A stretch of 64,000 bases of DNA from an uncultured Aquincola sp. (GTDB lineage: Bacteria; Pseudomonadota; Gammaproteobacteria; Burkholderiales; Burkholderiaceae): the NCBI GenBank assembly GCA_937883885.1, contig CAKZXL010000570.1, positions 1 to 64,000 of the forward strand, in the 5' to 3' direction. Below are positions 34,133-44,676 of the stretch, in pieces (within the stretch, counting starts at the first letter, position 1; every line of letters begins with the position of its first letter). The position numbers and the translations under genes were made by a program. The notes beneath the pieces were generated by a model, which worked only from the letters and a program-made list of their open reading frames with translations, made no database searches and was not told the origin of the DNA.

Positions 34133-35077
34133 ATGTTGACGCATTCGGAAGTCCTCGGGGACCAGTCGGAACTGCGCGCACAGTTGCAGCGCGACGGCAG
34201 CGCGCACCGCGAGTTGCTGCGGCTGAACTGGGCGCGGCCCCTCGGCGACATCGCCTTCGATTGGGCCGCCATCCTGGCCGCGACGGCGGCCGTGGCCTGG
34301 GTCGGGGCGGGGACGATGCCGCTGGCGGTGCTCGTCGTCGCCAACCGGCAGCGCGCCCTGGGCAACATCCTGCACGATGCGGGGCATCGCAACCTTTGCC
34401 GAACGCGGGGCGTAAACGATGCCGTCGCGGGGCTGCTCGTCGCGCCACTGCTGTTCGCGTCGCTGGAAAGGTATCGAGCGGACCACTTCAGGCACCACAT
34501 GCAACTGGGCGCGGCAGGGGGTGATCCCGACCTGATCGATCCGCCGGAAACACTGCCGCGTCATTGGCTGGCGAGTTATCTGCGCCAGGTCTTCTCTCTG
34601 CGTGCCTGGTGGGGCAGCTTCTTCGGGCACCTCGGGGTCGCAGGCGTGTCGTGGTCGAGCCGGGTCGGCATCGTGGCATGGTGGGTCGGCGCGCTTGCGC
34701 TGCTGGTCGAGTTCACCGGCACGCACTTCACGCTGACGTTCCTCGGGTTGTGGCTGCTGGCGCGCGCCACGGCCTTTCACCTGATCACGACACTGCGCGA
34801 GATGTGCGACCACTTCGGCCTGCGGCCGGGCGGCATCCTGAGCTTCACGCGCGACATGGCCGTGCGCGGCCCAGCGCGCTGGTTGATCCACCCGCGCAAC
34901 AACGGCTACCACCTGACCCATCACCTGCTGCCGGCCGTCCCGTACTACCGTCTGCCACAAGCGCATGCGCTCTTCCGGCGCCTGCCCGCGTACCGGGAAC
35001 ATGGGACGGTCTGCGACGCGTACTTCGCCGGCCTTACCGCGGTCGTGCGGGCCTGGGAGAGGGGGGCCAGATCATGA
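34133..35077 (+). CDS. Fatty acid desaturase family membrane protein
   Basis: This 314-residue membrane enzyme carries the three histidine boxes of the di-iron desaturase/hydroxylase family: HDAGH near residue 82, HFRHH near 122 and HLTHH near 262, with several hydrophobic segments between. These coordinate a non-haem di-iron centre that inserts double bonds or hydroxyls into acyl chains or related lipids. The substrate is not predictable. ATG at 34133 follows AAGGAG. The next gene overlaps as ATGA, so desaturase and transporter are coupled. Confidence 0.82.
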   Translation: MLTHSEVLGDQSELRAQLQRDGSAHRELLRLNWARPLGDIAFDWAAILAATAAVAWVGAGTMPLAVLVVANRQRALGNILHDAGHRNLCRTRGVNDAVAGLLVAPLLFASLERYRADHFRHHMQLGAAGGDPDLIDPPETLPRHWLASYLRQVFSLRAWWGSFFGHLGVAGVSWSSRVGIVAWWVGALALLVEFTGTHFTLTFLGLWLLARATAFHLITTLREMCDHFGLRPGGILSFTRDMAVRGPARWLIHPRNNGYHLTHHLLPAVPYYRLPQAHALFRRLPAYREHGTVCDAYFAGLTAVVRAWERGARS

Positions 35078-36342
35078 CGACACGGGTGCTCGGCGTGCTG
35101 CAAGTGGCAGCCTTGCTGGTGTCGGCGAGCTACGGCATCGGCTTCCTGTTCGGCTCGGGGGAGATGGCGCTGTCGCAAGGCATGGCGGGCGGCCTGTACG
35201 GTGTCGCGACTGCCCTCGGCATGCTCGCGCTGGCGACTTTCGCCGGCCGACTGTGGAGACTCGGCGTGCCGATCTGGGAGTTGTTCGGGCTGGCTTTCGG
35301 CCAGCCGATCCAGCGTGCCGTCGCACTCCTGTCCCTGGTTTGGATGGCCGGCGTGCTGGCGGCTCAGATCGCGGGCGGGGTCGCCATCGCGCAGGTGATC
35401 GGTCTGCCGGCGTACTTGTCCCAGGCGCTGGTGCTGGCGCTGATCCTCGGCGCATCCAGGCTCGACCTGCGCGCCGCATCGCGCCTGTTCGCCGCCTGCC
35501 TGCTGATCAGCGCGCTCGTGCTCCTCTACGCGCTGGCTGATGCGGGCGGCCTGGCGTTTTACGCGCAGGCCGCACCGTTGTTCGTGAGCGACCTCGGCGG
35601 GTTCAGCAAGTCGCGGCTGGTGTCCATCGTGATGGCCGTCGGGCTGCTTGTGTGCCTGGGGGCGGACTACCACCAGTTCGTGCTGGCCGCGCGCCGTCCA
35701 ACAGTCGCTGCCGCAGGCTGCGTGCTCGCCGGCGTCATCCTGATCGCCGTGGCCTTCCTGCCGCCGGCCCTGGTGCTGGCGCTGCGGGGCACGAGCGAGT
35801 TGGATGGGCTGACCGACGCGAAGCAGGTGATCCCCTTTGCGCTGGGACGCGCGGCGGATGGGCTGTGGCCCGGGTTGCAGACGCTGTTACTCGCCGCACT
35901 CTCGACGGCGGCGCTGGGTTCTGGCGCGGCGATCGTGCGTGCCATGGCCAGCGCGATGGCAGCCGCGTCGCCCGGCGCGCGCGACACGAGCCATCTCGGC
36001 TGGTCGGTTGCAGCGCTGGCTGCGGGAGGCCTGCTGGCCGCTCGCGGGCAGGGTATCGTGGAGACCATGGTGTCGGTGAACGTCGTTTACCTCGCCAGTG
36101 TCGGCTGGCTGTTCGTGCTGCTGCTGCGCGGGGCGACGCTTCCAGCGTTCCAGGCCGGCCTGGTGATGGGTTCCGGACTGGCCGCGTCCGGTGCGGCCTA
36201 CCTAGCGGGCTGGGCAGGATGGATCGAAGGCGACACCGATACCGCGTCGCTGGTCCTCGGGCTCGGCGTATCGACCATCGTGGGCTTGATTTGCGCTGTA
36301 GGAGCGCCGCGGTCAATCAGGGTCGGCGGCCTTCGGCGCTGA
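35074..36342 (+). CDS. Polytopic membrane transporter (sodium:solute symporter-like)
   Basis: This 422-residue protein is almost wholly hydrophobic with about 12 predicted helices. The first helix has the broken pattern SASYGIGFLFGSGE, similar to LeuT-fold transporters of the APC/SSS superfamily. The substrate cannot be inferred. It overlaps the desaturase stop as ATGA, and its 3' end overlaps the opposing LysR gene by 30 bp. The context suggests import of a compound used with the desaturase. Confidence 0.65.
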   Translation: MTTRVLGVLQVAALLVSASYGIGFLFGSGEMALSQGMAGGLYGVATALGMLALATFAGRLWRLGVPIWELFGLAFGQPIQRAVALLSLVWMAGVLAAQIAGGVAIAQVIGLPAYLSQALVLALILGASRLDLRAASRLFAACLLISALVLLYALADAGGLAFYAQAAPLFVSDLGGFSKSRLVSIVMAVGLLVCLGADYHQFVLAARRPTVAAAGCVLAGVILIAVAFLPPALVLALRGTSELDGLTDAKQVIPFALGRAADGLWPGLQTLLLAALSTAALGSGAAIVRAMASAMAAASPGARDTSHLGWSVAALAAGGLLAARGQGIVETMVSVNVVYLASVGWLFVLLLRGATLPAFQAGLVMGSGLAASGAAYLAGWAGWIEGDTDTASLVLGLGVSTIVGLICAVGAPRSIRVGGLRR

Positions 36343-37266
36343 CCCTTCCGCATCGGGAGTGGGCTGCTCCGCACGCGGCAGCAGTTGAGACTGCGCGTGG
36401 CGGACCACGAGGTCCGTGATCTCGCGCGAGAGCGGCGGCTCCATTTCCCAGTGATGCCAGTGCAGGTTGACGAGCACCGGCTCTTCGGGTGCGAGGTCGA
36501 CAAGCTCGCCGCGTCCGGCCGTCGCGGCGGCCTGCAGGCTCGGCACCAGCCCGTAGCCGATTCCGGCGGCGACACCTTCCATCAGGATCATCGGAGAGGG
36601 CAGGTAGTGGCGCGGGTAGCGGTCCACCGCGAAACCGAACCGCCGCTTGAGAAAGTCGTCGTGCAGTGAATCCTTGCGGTTGAACAGGATCGCCGGCGCG
36701 GTGAGGACGGCCTGCACGTTCAGACCTTTCGGAAAGTACTCCGCTGAAAAGGCCGGTGTGGCGTAGCAGCGGTACTCCATCGCACCGAGACATTCGGCCA
36801 GAAAGCCCCCTGCGGGTTTGGCGTCGGTCGAGACGCAGCCGATGACCTCGCCGCGTGCCAGCCGCCCCGACGTGTGGTCCTGGTCGTCGGTGACGATCTC
36901 CAACGCCACCTGCCGGCGCAGCAGCAACTCCCACAAGGCGCGCGGGAACCAGGTCGCGAGCGAGTCGGCATTGACCGCGATGGCCAGTGGCACGGGTACA
37001 TGCGGGCCGGCCTGGGGCTTCAGTTCGTTCAACGTCGCGCCTTCGAGCAGGCGCAGCGCCTTGACGTGGCGCAGCAGAACCTCGCCCGCGGCAGTGGGTA
37101 CGACGGGCTTCTCGCGAACCAGCAGCACCGTCGTCAATGACTCCTCGAGGGCCTTGATGCGCTGTGACACCGCCCCGCGCGTGATGTTGAGCAAGGCCGC
37201 GGCGCGTTCGAAGCTGTGCGCCTCAGCCACCGTCGCGAAGGTTTCCAGCTGATCGCGATCGAGCAT
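36313..37266 (-). CDS. LysR-family regulator, ArgP-like
   Basis: This 317-residue protein has an N-terminal LysR helix-turn-helix (MLDRDQLETFATVAEAHSFE then NITRGAVSQRIKALE) and a periplasmic-binding-type effector domain. The opening and the RIKALEESL segment resemble ArgP/IciA, which senses lysine and arginine. In this setting it most likely controls the ACT/desaturase/transporter cluster. It converges with the transporter gene (30 bp overlap), and its upstream region contains GCGTTT/AAACGC arms 22 bases apart, possibly for autoregulation. Confidence 0.8.
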   Translation of the reverse strand: MLDRDQLETFATVAEAHSFERAAALLNITRGAVSQRIKALEESLTTVLLVREKPVVPTAAGEVLLRHVKALRLLEGATLNELKPQAGPHVPVPLAIAVNADSLATWFPRALWELLLRRQVALEIVTDDQDHTSGRLARGEVIGCVSTDAKPAGGFLAECLGAMEYRCYATPAFSAEYFPKGLNVQAVLTAPAILFNRKDSLHDDFLKRRFGFAVDRYPRHYLPSPMILMEGVAAGIGYGLVPSLQAAATAGRGELVDLAPEEPVLVNLHWHHWEMEPPLSREITDLVVRHAQSQLLPRAEQPTPDAEGSAPKAADPD

Positions 37267-37284
37267 TCTTTGGCTCCCTGTTCA

Positions 37285-37318
37285 GCGTTTCTGCGCGCCG
37301 ACGAAACTCCCTAAACGC
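37285..37318. promoter_or_regulatory. GCGTTT/AAACGC inverted repeat upstream of the LysR gene
   Basis: Arms at 37285-37290 and 37313-37318 flank 22 bases and include CTAAACG, shared with the cargo promoter region at 34005. LysR proteins commonly bind such sites just upstream of their own gene. The rest of the 290 bp up to 37556 shows nothing else convincing. Confidence 0.4.
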
Positions 37319-37556
37319 CGATCGGCCGCGACGCGTTCAACCTAGCATTTCGATACCGACGTTCCCATTGAGTGGCTTGTCGATTTTGGCGCAGGAAACG
37401 GCACGTTGTGCACGGTCGCGTTGCACCCGGTAACCACGAGGTCGAAGGCGCGTGAGCCGGTGCCGAAATCACGGGCCGGGCCGCATCGTTTCGGCTGTCG
37501 GGGCAGGGGCCAGTGGGGAACGATGGACATGTTCGACAAGAGTCGGAGGGCATGCC

Positions 37557-38495
37557 ATGGACGACGATGAACCAGGTTCCACGGGGGCTGCCGCGATACA
37601 GGCGGTGGCCATGCTGCGCGCGGTGATCGACGGCCGCACCTATGAATCGGTGGCCGCGGATTTCGGCATCACGCGCACGGCCGTCGAGCGGCGCGTCAAG
37701 GTGGTGGCCATGCGCCTATGCAGGGAAGTCGGCATCGAAGGCATGAACGACGGCGCCACCGCGTTCGTGCGCCGCCTCCGGGAGCGGCGCGTCGCCATCC
37801 TGCACGCCCTGGAGCGATTCGAGCCGGCCGCGGGCAACGCCCCGAAAGGGGATCGGGTGGTGAGTGCGGACGAGATCGCCAGAGCGGTAATTCGCATCCG
37901 CGGCCGCAGCGCCCAGCCCGCGCGCGACGTGGCCTTGTTCTATACGCTGTTCGTCACCGGCGCGCGCCCGCTGGAGATCGTGCGGCTGCAAGTCCGTGAC
38001 TACCTGCAAGCCGATGGCGAGGTGCGCCGCGAGTCCGAGATGCCGGCTGCCGCCAGCATCTCCGGCAGGTCAAGGCCGCTCTACTTCGCGAGCCGGAAGC
38101 TGGACGAGGCGCTGGAGGCCTACCTCGCGGAGCGAGTGGCGCGGGGCCATGGGGTCGCCGCGACCAGTGCCTTCCGCGGTCTCGACTCGGCCAGCCCCTT
38201 GTTCCTGGGCGCGACGGGAGAGGGCTTCCGCATCACGCAGTACGGCGCCGAGGGGCGGCGGCGCTGCCTCTGCCGCCCGATCCTGGAGACCTACCGCAAG
38301 CTGTTCCGCTACGCAGAACTGGAGTGGGCGACGCCACTGTCGATCCGACGCACGGTGGTCGCTCGCCTGTACGACCGCGGTGCCGACGAGGAGCAGGTCG
38401 GCCTTGTGCTGGGCATCAGCGAACGCAGCGCGGTGCGCGAGCAGTTCCCACGCACCAGACCGAGCATGACAAGCTTGGTCAAGGAATTGGTCTGA
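37557..38495 (+). CDS. Tyrosine-recombinase-like protein lacking the catalytic tyrosine
   Basis: This 312-residue protein combines an N-terminal helix-turn-helix (SVAADFGITRTAVERRVKVV) with a domain resembling phage integrases. Arginine I lies in VTGARPLEIVRL near residue 133, and the arginine II block is LSIRRTVVARLYDRGADEEQ near 263. In normal integrases the last blocks read HxLRHT, GH and Y. Here the first His is replaced, GH is GI and the Tyr position is F in SAVREQF. Recombination activity is therefore doubtful; a regulatory role is possible. ATG 37557 follows GGAGG. Confidence 0.65.
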   Translation: MDDDEPGSTGAAAIQAVAMLRAVIDGRTYESVAADFGITRTAVERRVKVVAMRLCREVGIEGMNDGATAFVRRLRERRVAILHALERFEPAAGNAPKGDRVVSADEIARAVIRIRGRSAQPARDVALFYTLFVTGARPLEIVRLQVRDYLQADGEVRRESEMPAAASISGRSRPLYFASRKLDEALEAYLAERVARGHGVAATSAFRGLDSASPLFLGATGEGFRITQYGAEGRRRCLCRPILETYRKLFRYAELEWATPLSIRRTVVARLYDRGADEEQVGLVLGISERSAVREQFPRTRPSMTSLVKELV

Positions 38496-38643
38496 AGGCC
38501 CGTGCGATACGGCCATGGTCATGGTGCTGGGCGGTGGGTGGGTGGGAGATGAAGGCCTTCATAGCGCACTGCCGTCACACCAGAGAGGCAACTCGTGTCA
38601 TCAACTGATGTCCTAAGCCGGACGAGCCAGAACCAACGCCCCC

Positions 38644-38937
38644 GTGGACGCCGATCTTCTGCGCTACTGCCCCGTCTGCGATGGCCACGAGTCCAAAGGC
38701 AAGCGCATCGGCGTCTTCGGCAATTCGGTGCACGGGGTGAGGGAGGCAGCCTTTCTGCGTCACTTCAGTGCCGATGTCTGGTTCATTGAGGTCGAGGGGC
38801 GGGTTACCGACATTCAAGAGCGAAATCTCGTCGATGTCGCGGTGCCAGGAACGCCGTTTGCCCGGGTTTGGAAGGGGCGCGGAACTGCCGTCAGCCTCGA
38901 CGACGACCCACCGCCGCCCTCGACAAGAAAGGCCACC
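38644..38937 (+). pseudogene. Fragment of thioredoxin reductase-like gene
   Basis: About 60 codons starting [14 protein letters not shown] and continuing [20 protein letters not shown] match the redox-active CxxC and dinucleotide-binding region of thioredoxin reductase-like flavoproteins. Everything before and after is missing. The frame happens to stay open into the DUF305 gene. A full-length enzyme would be over 300 residues, so this is a remnant of a larger gene lost by rearrangement. Confidence 0.65.
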
Positions 38938-39507
38938 ATGGACCCCAAGAGCCAAAGCACTCACTCGATGATGAAGATGGGCTGGGGCCGCTTCTTCGCG
39001 ATGATCGCCACGTCGACGATCGTGATGTTTCCGCTGATGTACCAATTGGTCTACAGCGCCGATCACGTTACCTTCAGCCTGACGCGGCTGGTGTCGTCGG
39101 TCGTCATGGGCTGCGTGATGGCGGTCATCATGCTGGCCTTTATGTGGAAGATGTACGCCGGGCCAAGGACGAAGCTGGCAATCCTGGTCGGCTCCATCGT
39201 GCTCGGTGTCATCATCCTCGCGATCAACCGTCAGCAGACACTGATCGGCGATGTCAATTTCATGAATTCGATGATTCCGCATCACTCGATCGCCATCAAC
39301 AACGCGCGCAAGGCCGACATCCGCGACCCCCGCGTGCGCAAGCTGGCCGACGAAATCATCCGCTCACAAGTCAAGGAAATCGCCGAAATGAAGCTCCTCG
39401 TGGACGACATCAAGGAGAACGGAGCGCGCGGGTCGGTGACCTTGCCGCCGAGGACTGCAGAGCTGACGCCGGACATGAAGCCGGAGATTGAGCAGGCGGT
39501 CCGGTAA
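38938..39507 (+). CDS. DUF305 membrane-anchored protein, metal-resistance associated
   Basis: This 189-residue protein has three hydrophobic segments ([56 protein letters not shown]). A DUF305 domain follows with the family's [17 protein letters not shown] and [19 protein letters not shown]. Histidines in PHH could bind metal. DUF305 proteins often accompany copper resistance genes, as here. ATG at 38938 excludes the upstream thioredoxin reductase fragment that is open in the same frame. Confidence 0.8.
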   Translation: MDPKSQSTHSMMKMGWGRFFAMIATSTIVMFPLMYQLVYSADHVTFSLTRLVSSVVMGCVMAVIMLAFMWKMYAGPRTKLAILVGSIVLGVIILAINRQQTLIGDVNFMNSMIPHHSIAINNARKADIRDPRVRKLADEIIRSQVKEIAEMKLLVDDIKENGARGSVTLPPRTAELTPDMKPEIEQAVR

Positions 39508-39639
39508 ACAAAACGGCGGATGTCGCTCGGGATAGCTTGCGTTCTAGAAGGAACTGCGTCGACCGGAAGCGGGCGTTGAAGGATGACCGCCACTGAACCC
39601 GGGTGCTCGGATCAGTCCGTTCAAACAGGCGCTGAACGA

Positions 39640-40015
39640 CAGTATGCGGTCATAGTGAGTTTTGGGGTCGAACATCATCGAGAACGCGTTTCGCGCCAGG
39701 GTCGGCGCCGGCACGTTCTTGAAGACACGCCCGGCCAGGTCGAACTCGGACTCATGGCACGGGCAGTAGAAGCCACCCGGTCAGGCGGTCCCGATGTCAG
39801 GCGCGCCTGGCGTCGGGCGGAAGTTCGGGATGCAGCCCAGGTGGGTGCAGATTCCGACCACCACCGCGATCTCCGGCTTGACGGATTGATCGGCGTTGAC
39901 GGTGTATTCCGGCTGCTCCGAGCGGCGCGAGCCCGGATCCGCCAGCAGGTCGTCGTGGTGCGTCAGCGAGTTCAGTGCAAGGTGCGATCTGCACTCGACG
40001 ACGCAACAGCGTCAC
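39640..40015 (-). pseudogene. Decayed Rieske iron-sulfur protein (petA) fragment
   Basis: On the minus strand, ALNSLTHHDDLLADPGSRRS leads to VVVGICTHLGCIPNF and then GFYCPCHESEFDLAGRVFKN. These are the two cluster-binding boxes of the cytochrome bc1 Rieske protein (CTHLGC and CPCH). The frame is broken by a TGA at 39781-39783 between the boxes, and by an apparent frameshift near 39979 upstream. The N-terminal membrane anchor is missing. It is a dead gene piece next to the copper ATPase. Confidence 0.75.
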
Positions 40016-40070
40016 ACCGGCGCCGGCTCACAGGGTATGTGCAAGGATGTCCATGGCTTCGAACCCCCGC

Positions 40071-42434
<2,364 letters not shown>

Positions 42435-42438
42435 GGTT

Positions 42439-42702
42439 TCAGCCCTCCTTGTCGCCAGGCTTGTTCGGCCGCGAACCGCCAGCGCCATGTCCGCCATGCC
42501 CGCCGTGACCGTGGAACAGGTGCATCAACGGGCAGGCGAGCAGCAGCAGGTAGATCCAGTTGCCGGTGACATGGCTCCAGTGCTCGCGAAGCAGGTAGAA
42601 GCCAAAGATCACGGCCACCATCAACAAGGCCACCTTCAGCGCGCCGTGCACGCGGGACGCTCGCTGGGGTGCAGGCTGATGTTCGTGATGGGTCGTCGTC
42701 AT
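42439..42702 (-). CDS. DUF2933 small membrane protein
   Basis: This 87-residue protein has two hydrophobic segments ([20 protein letters not shown] and [18 protein letters not shown]) and a His/Gly-rich tail, the layout of DUF2933 proteins next to heavy-metal ATPases. The histidines may help metal binding at the membrane. It is 4 bp upstream of the ATPase gene and likely cotranscribed. A related small protein lies at 57,934. Confidence 0.8.
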   Translation of the reverse strand: MTTTHHEHQPAPQRASRVHGALKVALLMVAVIFGFYLLREHWSHVTGNWIYLLLLACPLMHLFHGHGGHGGHGAGGSRPNKPGDKEG

Positions 42703-43167
42703 TCGAATCCTCCTTGCGGATGGATCGGTGCGAAGGGTATCGATCGCTGTTTCAACATAGACCTTAACATCATGTGAACGTCAAGGCCGATCTCAAAGGC
42801 GCTGGCACGACGCTCAGGACTTGCCCGCGGCATCGCGGTCGAGCAAGGCCTTGCGCTCTTCATACTGGTCGGGCGATCTCCTCGATCTCCCGATGGCGCG
42901 ACCCCTGGCGCTTGCCTGGCTGACTCGCCAGCCCACCGCGACGCCCGCCAGCACCCGACTGGAGATTCCATCTCCCAGTCCGGGGCTGCCACTGCGCACC
43001 CACTTCTCGCGACTCGCGTTATCGCCGTCCGCGGTGCACCCGACCGTCATCGTCGCTTCCGTGTTCCGGCTTGACTCTGTACCCGCGTACGGAGCTCAGA
43101 CTCGGACATCCGCGCTCTGGCAATGCATGCACCGCACACAGGGCCCTCCACTCAATAGCAATCCAAA
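42703..43167. other. Gene-free stretch with a SHOCT-like remnant
   Basis: This 465 bp region separates the ATPase genes from the cupredoxin gene. On the minus strand near 42814-42890 the frame ending SPDQYEERKALLDRDAAGKS looks like the end of a SHOCT domain whose earlier part (GEIEE) is out of frame. It is probably a decayed gene end. No other coding potential is seen. Confidence 0.45.
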
Positions 43168-43701
43168 CTATTCGACCCGGATGGTGCCCATCATGCCGGC
43201 CTCCTTGTGCCCGGGGACCAGGCAAGCGTAGGTCACGGTGCCGGCCTTGGCGAACTGCCAGACGATGCCGCCGCGCTGTCCGGGGGCCAGCGTGATCTGG
43301 TTGGCCTCCTTGTGCACCATGCCCGGCATCTTGCGCATCATGGCTGCATGCTCGTCGATTTCCTCGGCCGTGCCGATCACCATCTCATGCGGCATCTTGC
43401 CCTTGTTGACGATGTAGAAGCGCACGGTCTCGCCGGCATTGACGGTGACCTGATCGGGCGCGAATCGCATGGTGTCGTTCATCTCCAAGGCGATGGTGCG
43501 GCTGGCCTTGGCCGGGTCACCGGCCGTGCCGGCCATGGACGCATGGGCATCGCCGTGCATGCCAGCCATGTCGCGACCGGCCATCGCCGGGGCGCCGTCC
43601 TTCATGTCACCGTGCATGCCGCCGTGGTCGCCCGCGGCGAAAACCAGCGCGGGCACGGCGAGTACGGCAGCGGACGACAGCGACTTGAGGATGCGATTCA
43701 T
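43168..43701 (-). CDS. Periplasmic cupredoxin
   Basis: This 177-residue blue-copper-type protein has a signal peptide ending LVFAA, a Met/His-rich stretch (MHGDMKDG, MAGMHGD) and a plastocyanin-like domain. The copper ligands are His in MPHEMV, Cys and His in ACLVPGHKEAG, and Met in the following GMMG. It may store or shuttle copper in the periplasm. The second ATG (43701) has the better GGAG spacing than the one at 43707. It is on the same strand as copB/copA but 79 bp downstream. Confidence 0.88.
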   Translation of the reverse strand: MNRILKSLSSAAVLAVPALVFAAGDHGGMHGDMKDGAPAMAGRDMAGMHGDAHASMAGTAGDPAKASRTIALEMNDTMRFAPDQVTVNAGETVRFYIVNKGKMPHEMVIGTAEEIDEHAAMMRKMPGMVHKEANQITLAPGQRGGIVWQFAKAGTVTYACLVPGHKEAGMMGTIRVE

Positions 43702-43780
43702 GGGCATTTCTCCGATTAGAGGTTGTGCGGTAGGAGCAGGAGGTTGACGGCGCCGCAGCGCGCGCCGAAGGTGGACACGG

Positions 43781-44647
43781 TCAAAACCAGAAGCGCACGC
43801 CGGCTACATAGCGAGTGTTGCGGGCGCGTTCGCCCGCGGCCCTGGCCAGGTCGGCGGTCTCGCCGAACCGGCCGGACCATTCGACGCCGACATAGGGCGC
43901 GAACTGGCGACTGAATTCGTAGCGCAGCCGAACTCCGGCGGTGACATCGGACAAGCCCTTGCCAAGGTCACTTTCTGCATCGCTCTTTCCGTACAGATTG
44001 GCTTCGATGCGCGGCTGCAGGATGAGTCGCTGCGTGATCAGTGCCTCGTACTCGGCTCCGAGCCGCAGCGCCGTGCGGCCGCCATCGCCGATGTAGGCAG
44101 TGGCATCCACTTCGAACCAGTACGGGGCCAGTCCTTGCACGCCGAAGGCCAGCCACCGGCGGTCCGGGCCGATGCCGCTGTCGTAGCGCAGGCCGAGCTG
44201 GGCGTCCCAGAACGTGGCGACGGCGTGGCTCCACAGTGCCTCGGTTCGTGCCTCCTGGACCTTCCCGTGGGCAACCTCTCCTTCGGCCTTGATCACCAGC
44301 CGGTCATAGTCGCGGCCGAACCAGGCGACGGCGTCGTAGGCCTGCGAGTTGCTGCCGTTCGATCGCACTGCCTCGAGGCTGTCGAACAGCACCGTTGCAA
44401 CGGTCTGCTCGTCGCCCAGTCGCAGCAGCCGCTTGCCCTGCATGGCATACGGACCCGACTCCAGGGTGTAGCCGCCGGAGTAGGCGTGCGGATCCCGGGT
44501 GTCGGCGGGTGCGGGCATGCCGGCTGCAGGCATCGGGTCGTGCTGCATGCCCGGCATCGGCGCGTCCTGCGCGGCGCGGGCCGTGGTGGCTCCCAGGGCA
44601 AACGCCAGCGTCGCGATGACCAGTGGAATGCGGGTGGTTCGAGTCAT
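43781..44647 (-). CDS. copB: CopB, outer-membrane copper resistance protein
   Basis: CopB is an outer-membrane beta-barrel that binds or exports copper. The 288-residue product has a signal peptide ending TTARA, a short Met/His-rich segment (MPGMQHDPMPAAGMPAP) and the family barrel, with WFGRDYDRLVIKAEGEV, LRYDSGIGPDRRWLAFGVQG and a terminal aromatic (GVRFWF). The Met-rich part is shorter than in Pseudomonas CopB. It follows copA by 29 bp. An alternative start at 44674 would add nine residues before the signal peptide. Confidence 0.9.
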   Translation of the reverse strand: MTRTTRIPLVIATLAFALGATTARAAQDAPMPGMQHDPMPAAGMPAPADTRDPHAYSGGYTLESGPYAMQGKRLLRLGDEQTVATVLFDSLEAVRSNGSNSQAYDAVAWFGRDYDRLVIKAEGEVAHGKVQEARTEALWSHAVATFWDAQLGLRYDSGIGPDRRWLAFGVQGLAPYWFEVDATAYIGDGGRTALRLGAEYEALITQRLILQPRIEANLYGKSDAESDLGKGLSDVTAGVRLRYEFSRQFAPYVGVEWSGRFGETADLARAAGERARNTRYVAGVRFWF

Positions 44648-44676
44648 GTGATGATTCGGGTTCGTTGTGCGCATGC

